A stretch of 64,000 bases of DNA. It comes from Prochlorococcus marinus str. MIT 0918. Lineage in GTDB: Bacteria > Cyanobacteriota > Cyanobacteriia > PCC-6307 > Cyanobiaceae. Both the position numbers and the translations under genes were made by a program. Each line of letters starts with the position of its first letter. The first letter of the stretch is position 1. The notes below the pieces were generated by a model. The model did no database searches, was not told the DNA's origin, and saw only the letters and a program-made list of their open reading frames with translations. Location: the NCBI RefSeq assembly GCF_027359415.1, contig NZ_CP114780.1:1510764-1574763 (forward strand). Direction: 5' to 3'. This document shows, piece after piece, positions 10,120 through 16,926 of the stretch.

Positions 10120-10665
10120 GTGGAAAGCACTCCCTTAGTAAAATTAAGTAAGGTTCAAAGGATTTCCTTACTAATAGCTTCTTTTTTGCTGGCAATATTA
10201 CTTTTCGTTTTAAGGCTGTCTTTTGCTCCAACAAATTCGCTTGAAAAGCTTGCTCGAAACTCATTAGAACCAGAAATTGCATTGAGTAATGGTAGACCCA
10301 CAATTATTGAGTTTTATGCAGATTGGTGTGAAGCCTGTCAGGAAATGGCGCCTACAATAATTAGCTTAAAAGAACAAAATCATGATGAAATCAATATTGT
10401 TTTATTAAATGTTGACAATGAAAGATGGTTAGACTTAATTGAAAAATATAAAGTAACTGGAATTCCTCAGCTTGATTTTTTTGATGAGTTAGGTGCTTTT
10501 AAAGGTGAATCAATAGGTTTAAAAAGTATTCACCAATTAGAGCAAATAGCTTACTCTTTATTAAATAACAAACCTTTACCTGAATTCCCAGGAGTTCGTT
10601 CTGATATTAGTTCCTTTACACCTTATCTTAAGAATAATAATATTAGTCCTCGAAGTCATAGTTAA
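10120..10665 (+). CDS. txlA: Membrane-anchored thioredoxin-like protein (TxlA/HCF164 type)
   Basis: This 181-residue protein has one N-terminal membrane helix at about residues 15-34 and a thioredoxin domain with active site WCEAC at about residue 71. A cis-proline motif, TGIPQ, follows. TxlA and its plant homologue HCF164 pass reducing power across the thylakoid membrane and are needed for cytochrome b6f biogenesis. That role here is inferred from family. The start is GTG at 10120. It is convergent with thyX, two bases away. Confidence 0.88.
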   Translation: MESTPLVKLSKVQRISLLIASFLLAILLFVLRLSFAPTNSLEKLARNSLEPEIALSNGRPTIIEFYADWCEACQEMAPTIISLKEQNHDEINIVLLNVDNERWLDLIEKYKVTGIPQLDFFDELGAFKGESIGLKSIHQLEQIAYSLLNNKPLPEFPGVRSDISSFTPYLKNNNISPRSHS

Positions 10666-10667
10666 AC

Positions 10668-11303
10668 TTAGTGCCAATTAAGAGCTTTAGATACTGTTGG
10701 GAATTCTAGGCAGAACTTTTCTTTGCATTGCTGTGCTATCAGTAAATGTTCCTTTTGTGTACCATTGCCACACCTTAGATTTATATAATGAATCCATGAT
10801 CTACATGATCCTGTCATGTAAATCCTTGTCGGGGTTGCTATCGGAAGAACAAACCTTGCGCATTCTTTAGCGATTCCTTTGTCTAACATTTCTTGATAAA
10901 GCTTTAGAGAATTCTCAAATTGAACTGTTATTTTTTCATTAAAGTAATTAGAAACATCTTTGGGTAAATCAGATATTGAATTTTGCCTATTTTTATTATC
11001 TTGTCTGCGCAGTTCTGGGACAGGTATCTCTCCAAGTTGTGTACTATCTGCATATCTTTGTGAGAATTCTTGGAATGTAAAAGATCTATGACGGAGGATT
11101 TGAGCAGCAATGCCTCTATTGGTTTCTATTTGCAGGGTCATATAGGCTTGCTCGAAAACACTCCAGTGTTGATTAGTGATGCAATATTGAAGAAGCTTCT
11201 TAAAATCTTCATTTTCTTGATTTTTAGGGTTACTTACTCTGGCAATGTATGCCATTGTTTTTTCCCCATCTGGAGTGGCCGTAACCAGATGAACTTGATT
11301 CAT
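10668..11303 (-). CDS. thyX: Flavin-dependent thymidylate synthase
   Basis: ThyX makes dTMP from dUMP using FAD, NADPH and methylene-tetrahydrofolate. The ThyX signature RHR-X7-S is intact in RHRSFTFQEFSQRYAD. At 211 residues the length is normal for the family. It is the downstream member of a tight minus-strand cluster with dcd (two-base gap) and a cobO-like gene, a grouping concerned with deoxynucleotides. Confidence 0.97.
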   Translation of the reverse strand: MNQVHLVTATPDGEKTMAYIARVSNPKNQENEDFKKLLQYCITNQHWSVFEQAYMTLQIETNRGIAAQILRHRSFTFQEFSQRYADSTQLGEIPVPELRRQDNKNRQNSISDLPKDVSNYFNEKITVQFENSLKLYQEMLDKGIAKECARFVLPIATPTRIYMTGSCRSWIHYINLRCGNGTQKEHLLIAQQCKEKFCLEFPTVSKALNWH

Positions 11304-11305
11304 GG

Positions 11306-11899
11306 TTAGATTTTTGCAAGTGTTACTTTTTCAGGTTGGTTTTGATATTTGCCTTTGCGATCGCTATAAGTAGTTTCGCAAGGGTCTCCTTCAAAAAACA
11401 ATAATTGGCAGATACCTTCGTTTGCATATATTCTGCAATCCGCGCCTGAACTATTGCTGAACTCTAGAGTTAAGTGACCTTCCCAGCTGGCTTCAGCTGG
11501 TGTTGTATTTACAATTATCCCTAACCTTGCATAGGTGCTTTTCCCTAAACATATGACTGTAATGTTTGAAGGAACTCTCATTTTTTCTAATGCAACGCCT
11601 AGTCCATATGAATGTGCTGGAAGAATAAAGTAATCTCCATCTTCATCCTTATGAAGAGTAGTTTTTTCTAAGTTTTCAGAATTAAATTTTTTGGGATTCA
11701 TCACTGTCCCAGGTACATGACGAAAAATTAGAAACTCTTTGGGAGAAAGCCTTAAATCGTATCCATATGAAGAACATCCAAAACTTAGTACGGGTTTTTG
11801 TTTGGAGTTAGGTTCAAGATGTCTAACAAGATTTGTTTGAAAAGGATTAAGCATGCCTGCTTTGGCTTGCTCAATAATCCATTTATCATTTTTAAGCAT
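11306..11899 (-). CDS. dcd: dCTP deaminase
   Basis: Dcd deaminates dCTP to dUTP, the precursor route to dUMP for ThyX. The 197-residue protein shows the nucleotide-binding CLGKSTYARLG segment and the TPAEASWEGHLTLEFSN motif with the catalytic glutamate. It overlaps the cobO-like stop by one base and precedes thyX by two bases, so all three genes should form one transcript. Confidence 0.96.
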   Translation of the reverse strand: MLKNDKWIIEQAKAGMLNPFQTNLVRHLEPNSKQKPVLSFGCSSYGYDLRLSPKEFLIFRHVPGTVMNPKKFNSENLEKTTLHKDEDGDYFILPAHSYGLGVALEKMRVPSNITVICLGKSTYARLGIIVNTTPAEASWEGHLTLEFSNSSGADCRIYANEGICQLLFFEGDPCETTYSDRKGKYQNQPEKVTLAKI

Positions 11900-12495
11900 T
11901 ATTTTGAAATCCTCAATTGAGTAATTTGATCAGCCATAGAGAAAACTTTAGTAGGAATTGATGGTCCTGTAAGAATTACATCTATGGAGTCATTTCGGTT
12001 TTCTAATGCATTGATTAATTCATCTTCGGGAATAAACCCTAATTGAATTGCTATTCCAATTTCATCAAGAACTAGTTTATTTATTGAATTAAAGGTCAAT
12101 TTTTCTTTACAGATTTCCCAAACTTCTTGTATTGCCTCTTTGTTTTTCAATGATTCTTTTGAACTATTGCTTGGATGATTTTGGCTTATGCAACCATGGA
12201 TGTCTGGCCTCAACCAATTAAGGTTGCCGCAAAGGCTAATGGATTGAGATGGCCCTTGAGCTACTCCCCCTTTTAAAAATTGAGCTATTAAGACTTGACT
12301 TCCTAACCCTGCAGATCGAAGTGCTTCACTCATTACCGCAGAAAAACTTCCTCTATAAGGAGCAGAATGAATTTGTAGTTGTCCTTGCGAGGAAATAAGT
12401 TGAAGTGGAGGCTTTGATTCAACTGAACTAAGCGGTCTTAATCCATATTGATTCCTTTTCAGTTCTTTATTTATTGAGCTAGGGCTTGCAGTCAT
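11899..12495 (-). CDS. CobO/BtuR-family cobalamin adenosyltransferase homologue with degenerate P-loop
   Basis: The 198-residue protein aligns by eye with CobO/BtuR, which transfers the adenosyl group of ATP to corrinoids. The EALRSAGLGSQVLIAQFLKGG segment, the Walker B-like LVLDEI and the late VILTG and ADQITQLR segments all match. The glycine-rich ATP loop does not. Where CobO has GNGKGKTT, this protein reads APYRGSFS, so the P-loop lysine and threonine are missing. It may be catalytically dead, bind nucleotide differently, or have a new role. Its gene starts the cobO-dcd-thyX cluster and is divergent from ntcA. Confidence 0.8.
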   Translation of the reverse strand: MTASPSSINKELKRNQYGLRPLSSVESKPPLQLISSQGQLQIHSAPYRGSFSAVMSEALRSAGLGSQVLIAQFLKGGVAQGPSQSISLCGNLNWLRPDIHGCISQNHPSNSSKESLKNKEAIQEVWEICKEKLTFNSINKLVLDEIGIAIQLGFIPEDELINALENRNDSIDVILTGPSIPTKVFSMADQITQLRISK

Positions 12496-12743
12496 GAAGG
12501 CGTGAAAAGCAATTGAATAAACTCTTTTTTGAATCTAGCGGTGGTATAAGGGTACACAAGTATTTCGACACTATCCATAGCGTTATGCTTTTGCTATAAA
12601 AATTTTTGTTCTTCTTTCTAATTCAAATAATGACTTTTCACGTAATTTCGTTGTTGGATTCCCTTAACTATCAATCAAATAGTCTTTTTTGCTACAAGTC
12701 ATTTTGACTGTAGTACTTATGGTCATTTGAAAATGCTTGCCAA

Positions 12744-13481
12744 ATGGCAACTAATGCTAGCTCATTCAGTCGCTACCCCAGTCATACACTTGGGCAGCAA
12801 TCTCAACTGCAAAATAAGAATGATCACTCCTTAATTCAGAGGACATTATTAGATGTCATTAAAGGTCTTGATGGAGCATCTAATGAAGTTGTAGAAAGGT
12901 CTAAAACAATTTTTTTCCCTGGCGATCCAGCCGAAAGAGTCTATTTAATACGCAGAGGAGCGGTACGTTTAACTCGCGTCTATGAATCTGGTGAAGAGAT
13001 AACCGTTGCCTTGCTAAGAGAAAATAGTTTATTTGGAGTGTTATCTCTTTTGACTGGTCATAGATCAGATAGGTTTTATCATGCAGTTGCTTTTACCAGG
13101 GTGGAGATGATGTCCGCTCCTGCAGGGTCAGTGAGAAATGCTATAGAAGCTGATAGTGGAGTTGGATTGCTTCTTCTGCAGGGGCTTTCGAGCAGGATTT
13201 TGCAAACAGAAACCATGATTGAAACCTTGACTCATAGAGATATGTCATCTCGTTTGGTTAGCTTTTTGCTTGTTCTTTGCAGAGATTTTGGTGTTCCTAG
13301 TGAACAGGGGATTACTATTGACCTTCGGTTGTCTCATCAGTCAATAGCTGAAGCTATAGGATCCACTCGAGTAACGATCACTAGGCTGTTGGGAGACTTA
13401 AGAAATCTGGGATTATTACAGATAGATAGAAAAAAAATAACTGTTTTTGACCCAATTGCACTTGCTAAACGTTTTAATTAA
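12744..13481 (+). CDS. ntcA: Global nitrogen regulator NtcA
   Basis: NtcA is the CRP-family activator of nitrogen assimilation in cyanobacteria, responsive to 2-oxoglutarate and PipX, binding GTA-N8-TAC. The cyclic-nucleotide-type beta barrel spans about residues 45-150, and the C-terminal helix-turn-helix [24 protein letters not shown] is characteristic. The N-terminus is somewhat longer than I recall for freshwater NtcA. The upstream 248-nt gap has no perfect NtcA box; the nearest look-alike at 12544-12555 has a six-base spacer. A perfect box does lie upstream of amt1. Confidence 0.97.
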   Translation: MATNASSFSRYPSHTLGQQSQLQNKNDHSLIQRTLLDVIKGLDGASNEVVERSKTIFFPGDPAERVYLIRRGAVRLTRVYESGEEITVALLRENSLFGVLSLLTGHRSDRFYHAVAFTRVEMMSAPAGSVRNAIEADSGVGLLLLQGLSSRILQTETMIETLTHRDMSSRLVSFLLVLCRDFGVPSEQGITIDLRLSHQSIAEAIGSTRVTITRLLGDLRNLGLLQIDRKKITVFDPIALAKRFN

Positions 13482-13507
13482 ACCAAGTCCTTTTTTCATA
13501 GTAAAAT

Positions 13508-13521
13508 TGTATTTAAATACA
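13508..13521. repeat. 14-nt perfect palindrome between ntcA and the DUF3084 gene
   Basis: The sequence TGTATTTAAATACA is self-complementary. It sits 27 bases after the ntcA stop and 24 bases before the next start. It contains GTA-N6-TAC, which is not the NtcA spacing. It could be an operator or chance in AT-rich DNA. Confidence 0.5.
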
Positions 13522-13544
13522 GAATTAAATTAAATACTCTTTAA

Positions 13545-14516
13545 GTGACAGGTTGGCAGCTAATTATTTTTTTACTTTTACTAGGAGGAGTTCTCTCTAC
13601 ATTAGGAGATTTGCTTGGTAGTAAAATTGGCAAGGCTAGACTTAGCATATTCAAACTAAGGCCTCGTAGAACAGCTGTTCTGATAACAATTTTAACTGGT
13701 AGTTTGATAAGTGCTATTTCATTAAGCTTAATGCTTTTGGTTAGCCGTGAGTTAAGGGTAGGGCTATTTGAATTAGATGATATTCAGGCCCGATTAAAAG
13801 AAAGTAGAGTAGGCCTTCTTTCGTTGAAAAAACAAAGAGAAACTCTAGAAGGCAAAATCAAGAAATCAGAGAAGGAGCTTGTTAGGCTTGGAAAGGATTT
13901 GTTTGCTTTTCGTAAAGGTGAGGTTGTCATTGCTAGTGGTCAAAGCCTTGCAACTTTCACCGTGAAAGGATTAAATAAATCAAATGTAAAAGAAGAGGTT
14001 GAAAATATTCTCAGAAGAGCCAATCTCAATGCTTTTTTGAGAGTTATGCCAGGTAAAGCTCCTAATAGAAGGATAGTTTTAGTAAGAAAAGATCATATAG
14101 AACGATTAGAAGAAAAGATCGCAGATAAAAGAGAATGGGTTATTAATATACGTTCTGCTGGTAATATTTTATTAGGAGAAAGTTATGTTTATGCTTTCCC
14201 TGAAGCTCTTATAAATAAAAACATTGTTTTAGAAGATGAAGTAATTTCTAGTATAAAAATATTTGCAGATAAACTTAATCTACCCTCTATTCAAAAACAA
14301 GTAAAAATTCTATTAGCATCAACTTTAGCAGAGGTCAAGAAAAGAGGTTCTCTTGTCACTGAAATTCAAGTTGATTCGAAATCTATTAAAAAAATAGTAA
14401 ATCAATTAGGAAATAGAAAGGATGGAGCTTTCTTATTAGAGGCTATTTCTGATAAGAATAGTGACACTGCTGAAATTATTTCAGTCTCATTAAGAATAAA
14501 AAGAACTTCTTCTTAA
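13545..14516 (+). CDS. DUF3084-domain membrane protein
   Basis: This 323-residue cyanobacterial protein has two N-terminal membrane helices, at about residues 4-22 and 44-67, separated by a basic loop (KIGKARLSIFKLRPRR). A coiled coil at about residues 75-120 is rich in K, E, L and R, and a soluble C-terminal domain follows. This is the DUF3084 layout; function is unknown. The start is GTG at 13545. It follows ntcA by 63 bases on the same strand and precedes the RNase H-fold gene by 17 bases. Confidence 0.85.
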   Translation: MTGWQLIIFLLLLGGVLSTLGDLLGSKIGKARLSIFKLRPRRTAVLITILTGSLISAISLSLMLLVSRELRVGLFELDDIQARLKESRVGLLSLKKQRETLEGKIKKSEKELVRLGKDLFAFRKGEVVIASGQSLATFTVKGLNKSNVKEEVENILRRANLNAFLRVMPGKAPNRRIVLVRKDHIERLEEKIADKREWVINIRSAGNILLGESYVYAFPEALINKNIVLEDEVISSIKIFADKLNLPSIQKQVKILLASTLAEVKKRGSLVTEIQVDSKSIKKIVNQLGNRKDGAFLLEAISDKNSDTAEIISVSLRIKRTSS

Positions 14517-14533
14517 GTGAATTTATTTAGTCA

Positions 14534-14971
14534 ATGAGCAAAGTCATTTCAATAGACCCTGGGCAAAAAAAATGTGGATTATTACTTGCAGATATAGAAA
14601 GTAAAGTTGTTTTAGATGGCAGGATTGTTAAGAGAGAATATGTTATAGAATTGATAAATGATTGGATGGAGAATTATAATATAGACCTTTTCATTTTAGG
14701 GAACGGCACTGGTAGTAAATATTGGAAATTATTGTTGATTGATAATAATATTATCTCTATAAGATTGGTTGAGGAAGCCAGGACAACTTTACGTGCAAGA
14801 GATAGATATTGGCAATTATTCCCCCCTAAATCTATTTGTAGCAAGCTTTTAAAAACATTATCTTTAACACCTAAAAATATAGATAGTGTTGTCTCTTTGA
14901 TATTAATAGAGGATTATTTTGGTATTCAAATAACATGGAAATGCCCTCCTAATTTCAAAATTTGGCCCTAA
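14534..14971 (+). CDS. RNase H-fold (RuvC/YqgF-like) resolvase-type protein
   Basis: This 145-residue protein opens with VISIDPGQKKCGLLLAD, the first strand and catalytic aspartate typical of RuvC and YqgF-type nucleases. The LFILGNGTGSKYWK segment and a conserved glutamate in LVEEARTTLRARDRYW follow. These fit a Holliday-junction-resolvase-like fold, but it is not RuvC itself and activity is unproven. Its last 17 bases overlap the 3' end of the convergent DUF3146 gene. Confidence 0.75.
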   Translation: MSKVISIDPGQKKCGLLLADIESKVVLDGRIVKREYVIELINDWMENYNIDLFILGNGTGSKYWKLLLIDNNIISIRLVEEARTTLRARDRYWQLFPPKSICSKLLKTLSLTPKNIDSVVSLILIEDYFGIQITWKCPPNFKIWP

Positions 14972-15212
14972 TTATAAAGTTGTAATCACTTCCTGGCTCA
15001 AGATAATAGTCAGATTTTATAAGAAATCGTAAAAGAGCATCTTGTATTAGTGCTCTACCTAGTGGTGGTTCTATTGTAAGAGTACCATTGCTGAAGCTCC
15101 AAATAAAATCCCAATGAAAACTTCCTGCACATACTTCTCCTTTAATTGTCTGGGTTGCAAAATTTTGACTATAAACTTTTAAATATGCTGTTGTAGAAGT
15201 TTTTTTATTCAT
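14955..15212 (-). CDS. DUF3146-family protein
   Basis: A small 85-residue soluble protein of unknown function that fits DUF3146, a cyanobacterial family. It has several predicted beta-strands, a tryptophan pair in SFHWDFIWSF and a central GRALIQDALLRFLIK helix. No catalytic motif is evident. It lies two bases downstream of pth on the same strand, and its tail overlaps the convergent RNase H-fold gene by 17 bases. Confidence 0.82.
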   Translation of the reverse strand: MNKKTSTTAYLKVYSQNFATQTIKGEVCAGSFHWDFIWSFSNGTLTIEPPLGRALIQDALLRFLIKSDYYLEPGSDYNFIIRAKF

Positions 15213-15214
15213 TT

Positions 15215-15829
15215 CTAACTTTCCAAGCTTGATTGAGAGGAGTTTATAAAAGTCGTACCCCGCTCTAATCCATACTTTTTTATAGTATCCAATCCTTCTA
15301 CTACTTTATTTAAAACTTTTTCTACAATTACTTCTTCCTGTTTATCAAATCTCCCAAGAACATGGCGCGTTGTTTTTGCTTTTCTTTCTTGCATTATTAA
15401 TGAAGGTGCACCAATCCCAATTTTTAACCTGCAAAAATCCTCAGATCCTAAATGTTGAATAATACTTTTGAGACCATTATGACCTCCAGAGCCTCCTTCT
15501 TCTCTAAGCCTTAATTTACCTAGTGGTAGATCCATATCATCTACAAGTATCAAGATTTGATGAATTTCTAGATCAAACCATTTAATTGCAGCATTGATTG
15601 AGCGTCCACTTTCGTTCATAAATGTATTTGGTAATAAAAGCACCTTCTTTTTACTGCTTGAATCTATTTCTGCTAAATGCCCAAGAAGTTTTTTGTTAAG
15701 TTTAAAAGAAGCTGATTCTCTTTTGGCAAGCTTTTCCAGTGCCATATAACCAATGTTATGTCTAGTTTGCAAATATTTAGTTCCTGGGTTCCCTAGACCA
15801 GCTAATAACCTGAAACAACCTCGGCTCAT
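15215..15829 (-). CDS. pth: Peptidyl-tRNA hydrolase
   Basis: Pth frees tRNA from prematurely released peptidyl-tRNA. The 204-residue protein has the N-terminal GLGNPGTKYLQTRHNIGY motif with the catalytic histidine, then FMNESG, the catalytic aspartate in LVDDMDLPLGKLRLR, and GGHNGLKSI. The C-terminal extension is a little long. It sits in a minus-strand run psbH-tatA-pth-DUF3146. Confidence 0.97.
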   Translation of the reverse strand: MSRGCFRLLAGLGNPGTKYLQTRHNIGYMALEKLAKRESASFKLNKKLLGHLAEIDSSSKKKVLLLPNTFMNESGRSINAAIKWFDLEIHQILILVDDMDLPLGKLRLREEGGSGGHNGLKSIIQHLGSEDFCRLKIGIGAPSLIMQERKAKTTRHVLGRFDKQEEVIVEKVLNKVVEGLDTIKKYGLERGTTFINSSQSSLES

Positions 15830-15860
15830 TGAGTTTGCTATGAAGTGTAATAGGGTTTAA

Positions 15861-16112
15861 TTATATTTTGTATTTTTTTTTAGAGGAATCTTCTTGAGGA
15901 TTTAGATCAGTGTTTTTTTCATTAGCATCTTCTTCAGGATCAGAGATTGCTTTTTGAAGCTCATTTTCAAATTCGGAAGATGCTTTTTGAAGACCTTTTA
16001 GAGTCCTGCCAAGATTGCGCCCAAGCTCGGGAAGTTTCTTTGGTCCAAAAATAACCAAAGCAAGAGCTGTTATGACTGCTACTTCAGGCAGCCCCACCCC
16101 GAAAATGTTCAT
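15861..16112 (-). CDS. tatA: Twin-arginine translocase TatA/E-type subunit
   Basis: TatA forms the protein-conducting part of the twin-arginine export system in plasma and thylakoid membranes. The 83-residue protein has one N-terminal membrane helix, the hinge FGPKKLPELGR, an amphipathic helix and a charged, acidic tail. TatB-like subunits look similar, but the FGPKKLPELGR hinge and short length favour TatA. It lies between psbH and pth on the minus strand. Confidence 0.92.
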   Translation of the reverse strand: MNIFGVGLPEVAVITALALVIFGPKKLPELGRNLGRTLKGLQKASSEFENELQKAISDPEEDANEKNTDLNPQEDSSKKKYKI

Positions 16113-16141
16113 AAATGAAATAATTAAGTCAGATTTGTGAC

Positions 16142-16345
16142 TTAATTAACACCATTCCAATCAACGGAGAAACCTTGTAAAAGTAGTGATTGATTGTAAA
16201 TCTGCAGCATTATCACCAGAAAAACCAGAAGTAATACTCCAACCAATGCCATCACTGGTACTGCTCCCCAACCGGCTACAACCTTGCCCTGGCCAGAATT
16301 GCCAATGGATTTAAGTAGAGAGCCAAGAGCTGTTTTTTGTCCCAT
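16142..16345 (-). CDS. psbH: Photosystem II protein PsbH
   Basis: PsbH is a single-span photosystem II core subunit that helps QA-to-QB electron transfer and bicarbonate binding. The 67-residue protein has the typical [23 protein letters not shown] stromal arm (split here by position: residues 5-27), followed by one membrane helix at about residues 28-50. It is divergent from psbN, separated by 86 bases, and starts the run psbH-tatA-pth. Confidence 0.97.
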   Translation of the reverse strand: MGQKTALGSLLKSIGNSGQGKVVAGWGAVPVMALVGVLLLVFLVIMLQIYNQSLLLQGFSVDWNGVN

Positions 16346-16431
16346 TTTGAGTTTTGTTCCTCAGTTAATGAATCATTTTCGATATTGTATGAGAAATACC
16401 CTCTAAGATGTCCAACCTTTAGAAAGATTTG

Positions 16432-16572
16432 ATGCAAACTTCATCTCCAGCGCTTTCAATAGCAATAACCTTCCTAGTAGTCTTATTGGGATTAACAGGC
16501 TTTGGTCTCTATACAGCATTTGGCCCTCCTGCAAAGGCTTTAGAGGATCCCTGGGATGATCATGATGATTAA
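16432..16572 (+). CDS. psbN: PsbN, photosystem II assembly protein
   Basis: A 46-residue protein with one hydrophobic segment, ITFLVVLLGLTGFGLYTAFG, then PPAKALEDPWDDHDD. The FGPP..L.DP ending is the PsbN signature. PsbN is now regarded as an assembly or repair factor rather than a core subunit. The gene starts at the ATG at 16432 and ends with TAA at 16570-16572. As in most cyanobacteria and chloroplasts, it lies on the strand opposite psbH. Confidence 0.96.
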   Translation: MQTSSPALSIAITFLVVLLGLTGFGLYTAFGPPAKALEDPWDDHDD

Positions 16573-16704
16573 GAATCTGTCTTTTTAATGTCCTTCTTTG
16601 CCAATGTTGAGCATAGAAACATTTCAATCAAAGGTAATAATTGGGTCAATTTGGGTACAACTCCCCATAAGATAAGCATGTTTCTATAGATGATTTAGCT
16701 AGTC

Positions 16705-16833
16705 ATGCTTGCCTTAAAGATATCCGTATATACGGTCGTCTTCTTCTTTGTTGGTGTTTTCCTCTTTGGTTTCTTGGCTAGTGATCCATCAAGGACTCCA
16801 GCCAGAAAAGATCTCGAGGGACCTCAAGACTAA
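16705..16833 (+). CDS. psbI: Photosystem II reaction centre protein PsbI
   Basis: A 42-residue protein reading [20 protein letters not shown] followed by [16 protein letters not shown] and a short tail. This is the classic single-span PsbI, which binds beside D1 and helps its early assembly. It starts at the ATG at 16705 and ends with TAA at 16831-16833. It is 132 bases after psbN on the same strand. Confidence 0.96.
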   Translation: MLALKISVYTVVFFFVGVFLFGFLASDPSRTPARKDLEGPQD

Positions 16834-16926
16834 ATACAATCAGCCATTGTTCTAATTAGAACAATGGCTCTAATAGGCCAGCGTTTTTCGGCTTATGAAT
16901 TTTTTATTTGCGTCGGCGATTAGATT

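Noticed and set aside
12544-12555. GTA-N6-TAC look-alike of an NtcA box upstream of ntcA
   Set aside because: The spacer is six bases instead of eight, so it should not place the dimer correctly. It was not reported as a binding site.
16403-16627. 74-residue minus-strand frame over psbN
   Set aside because: It lies antisense to the clear PsbN coding sequence and has no family-like composition. It is a shadow frame.
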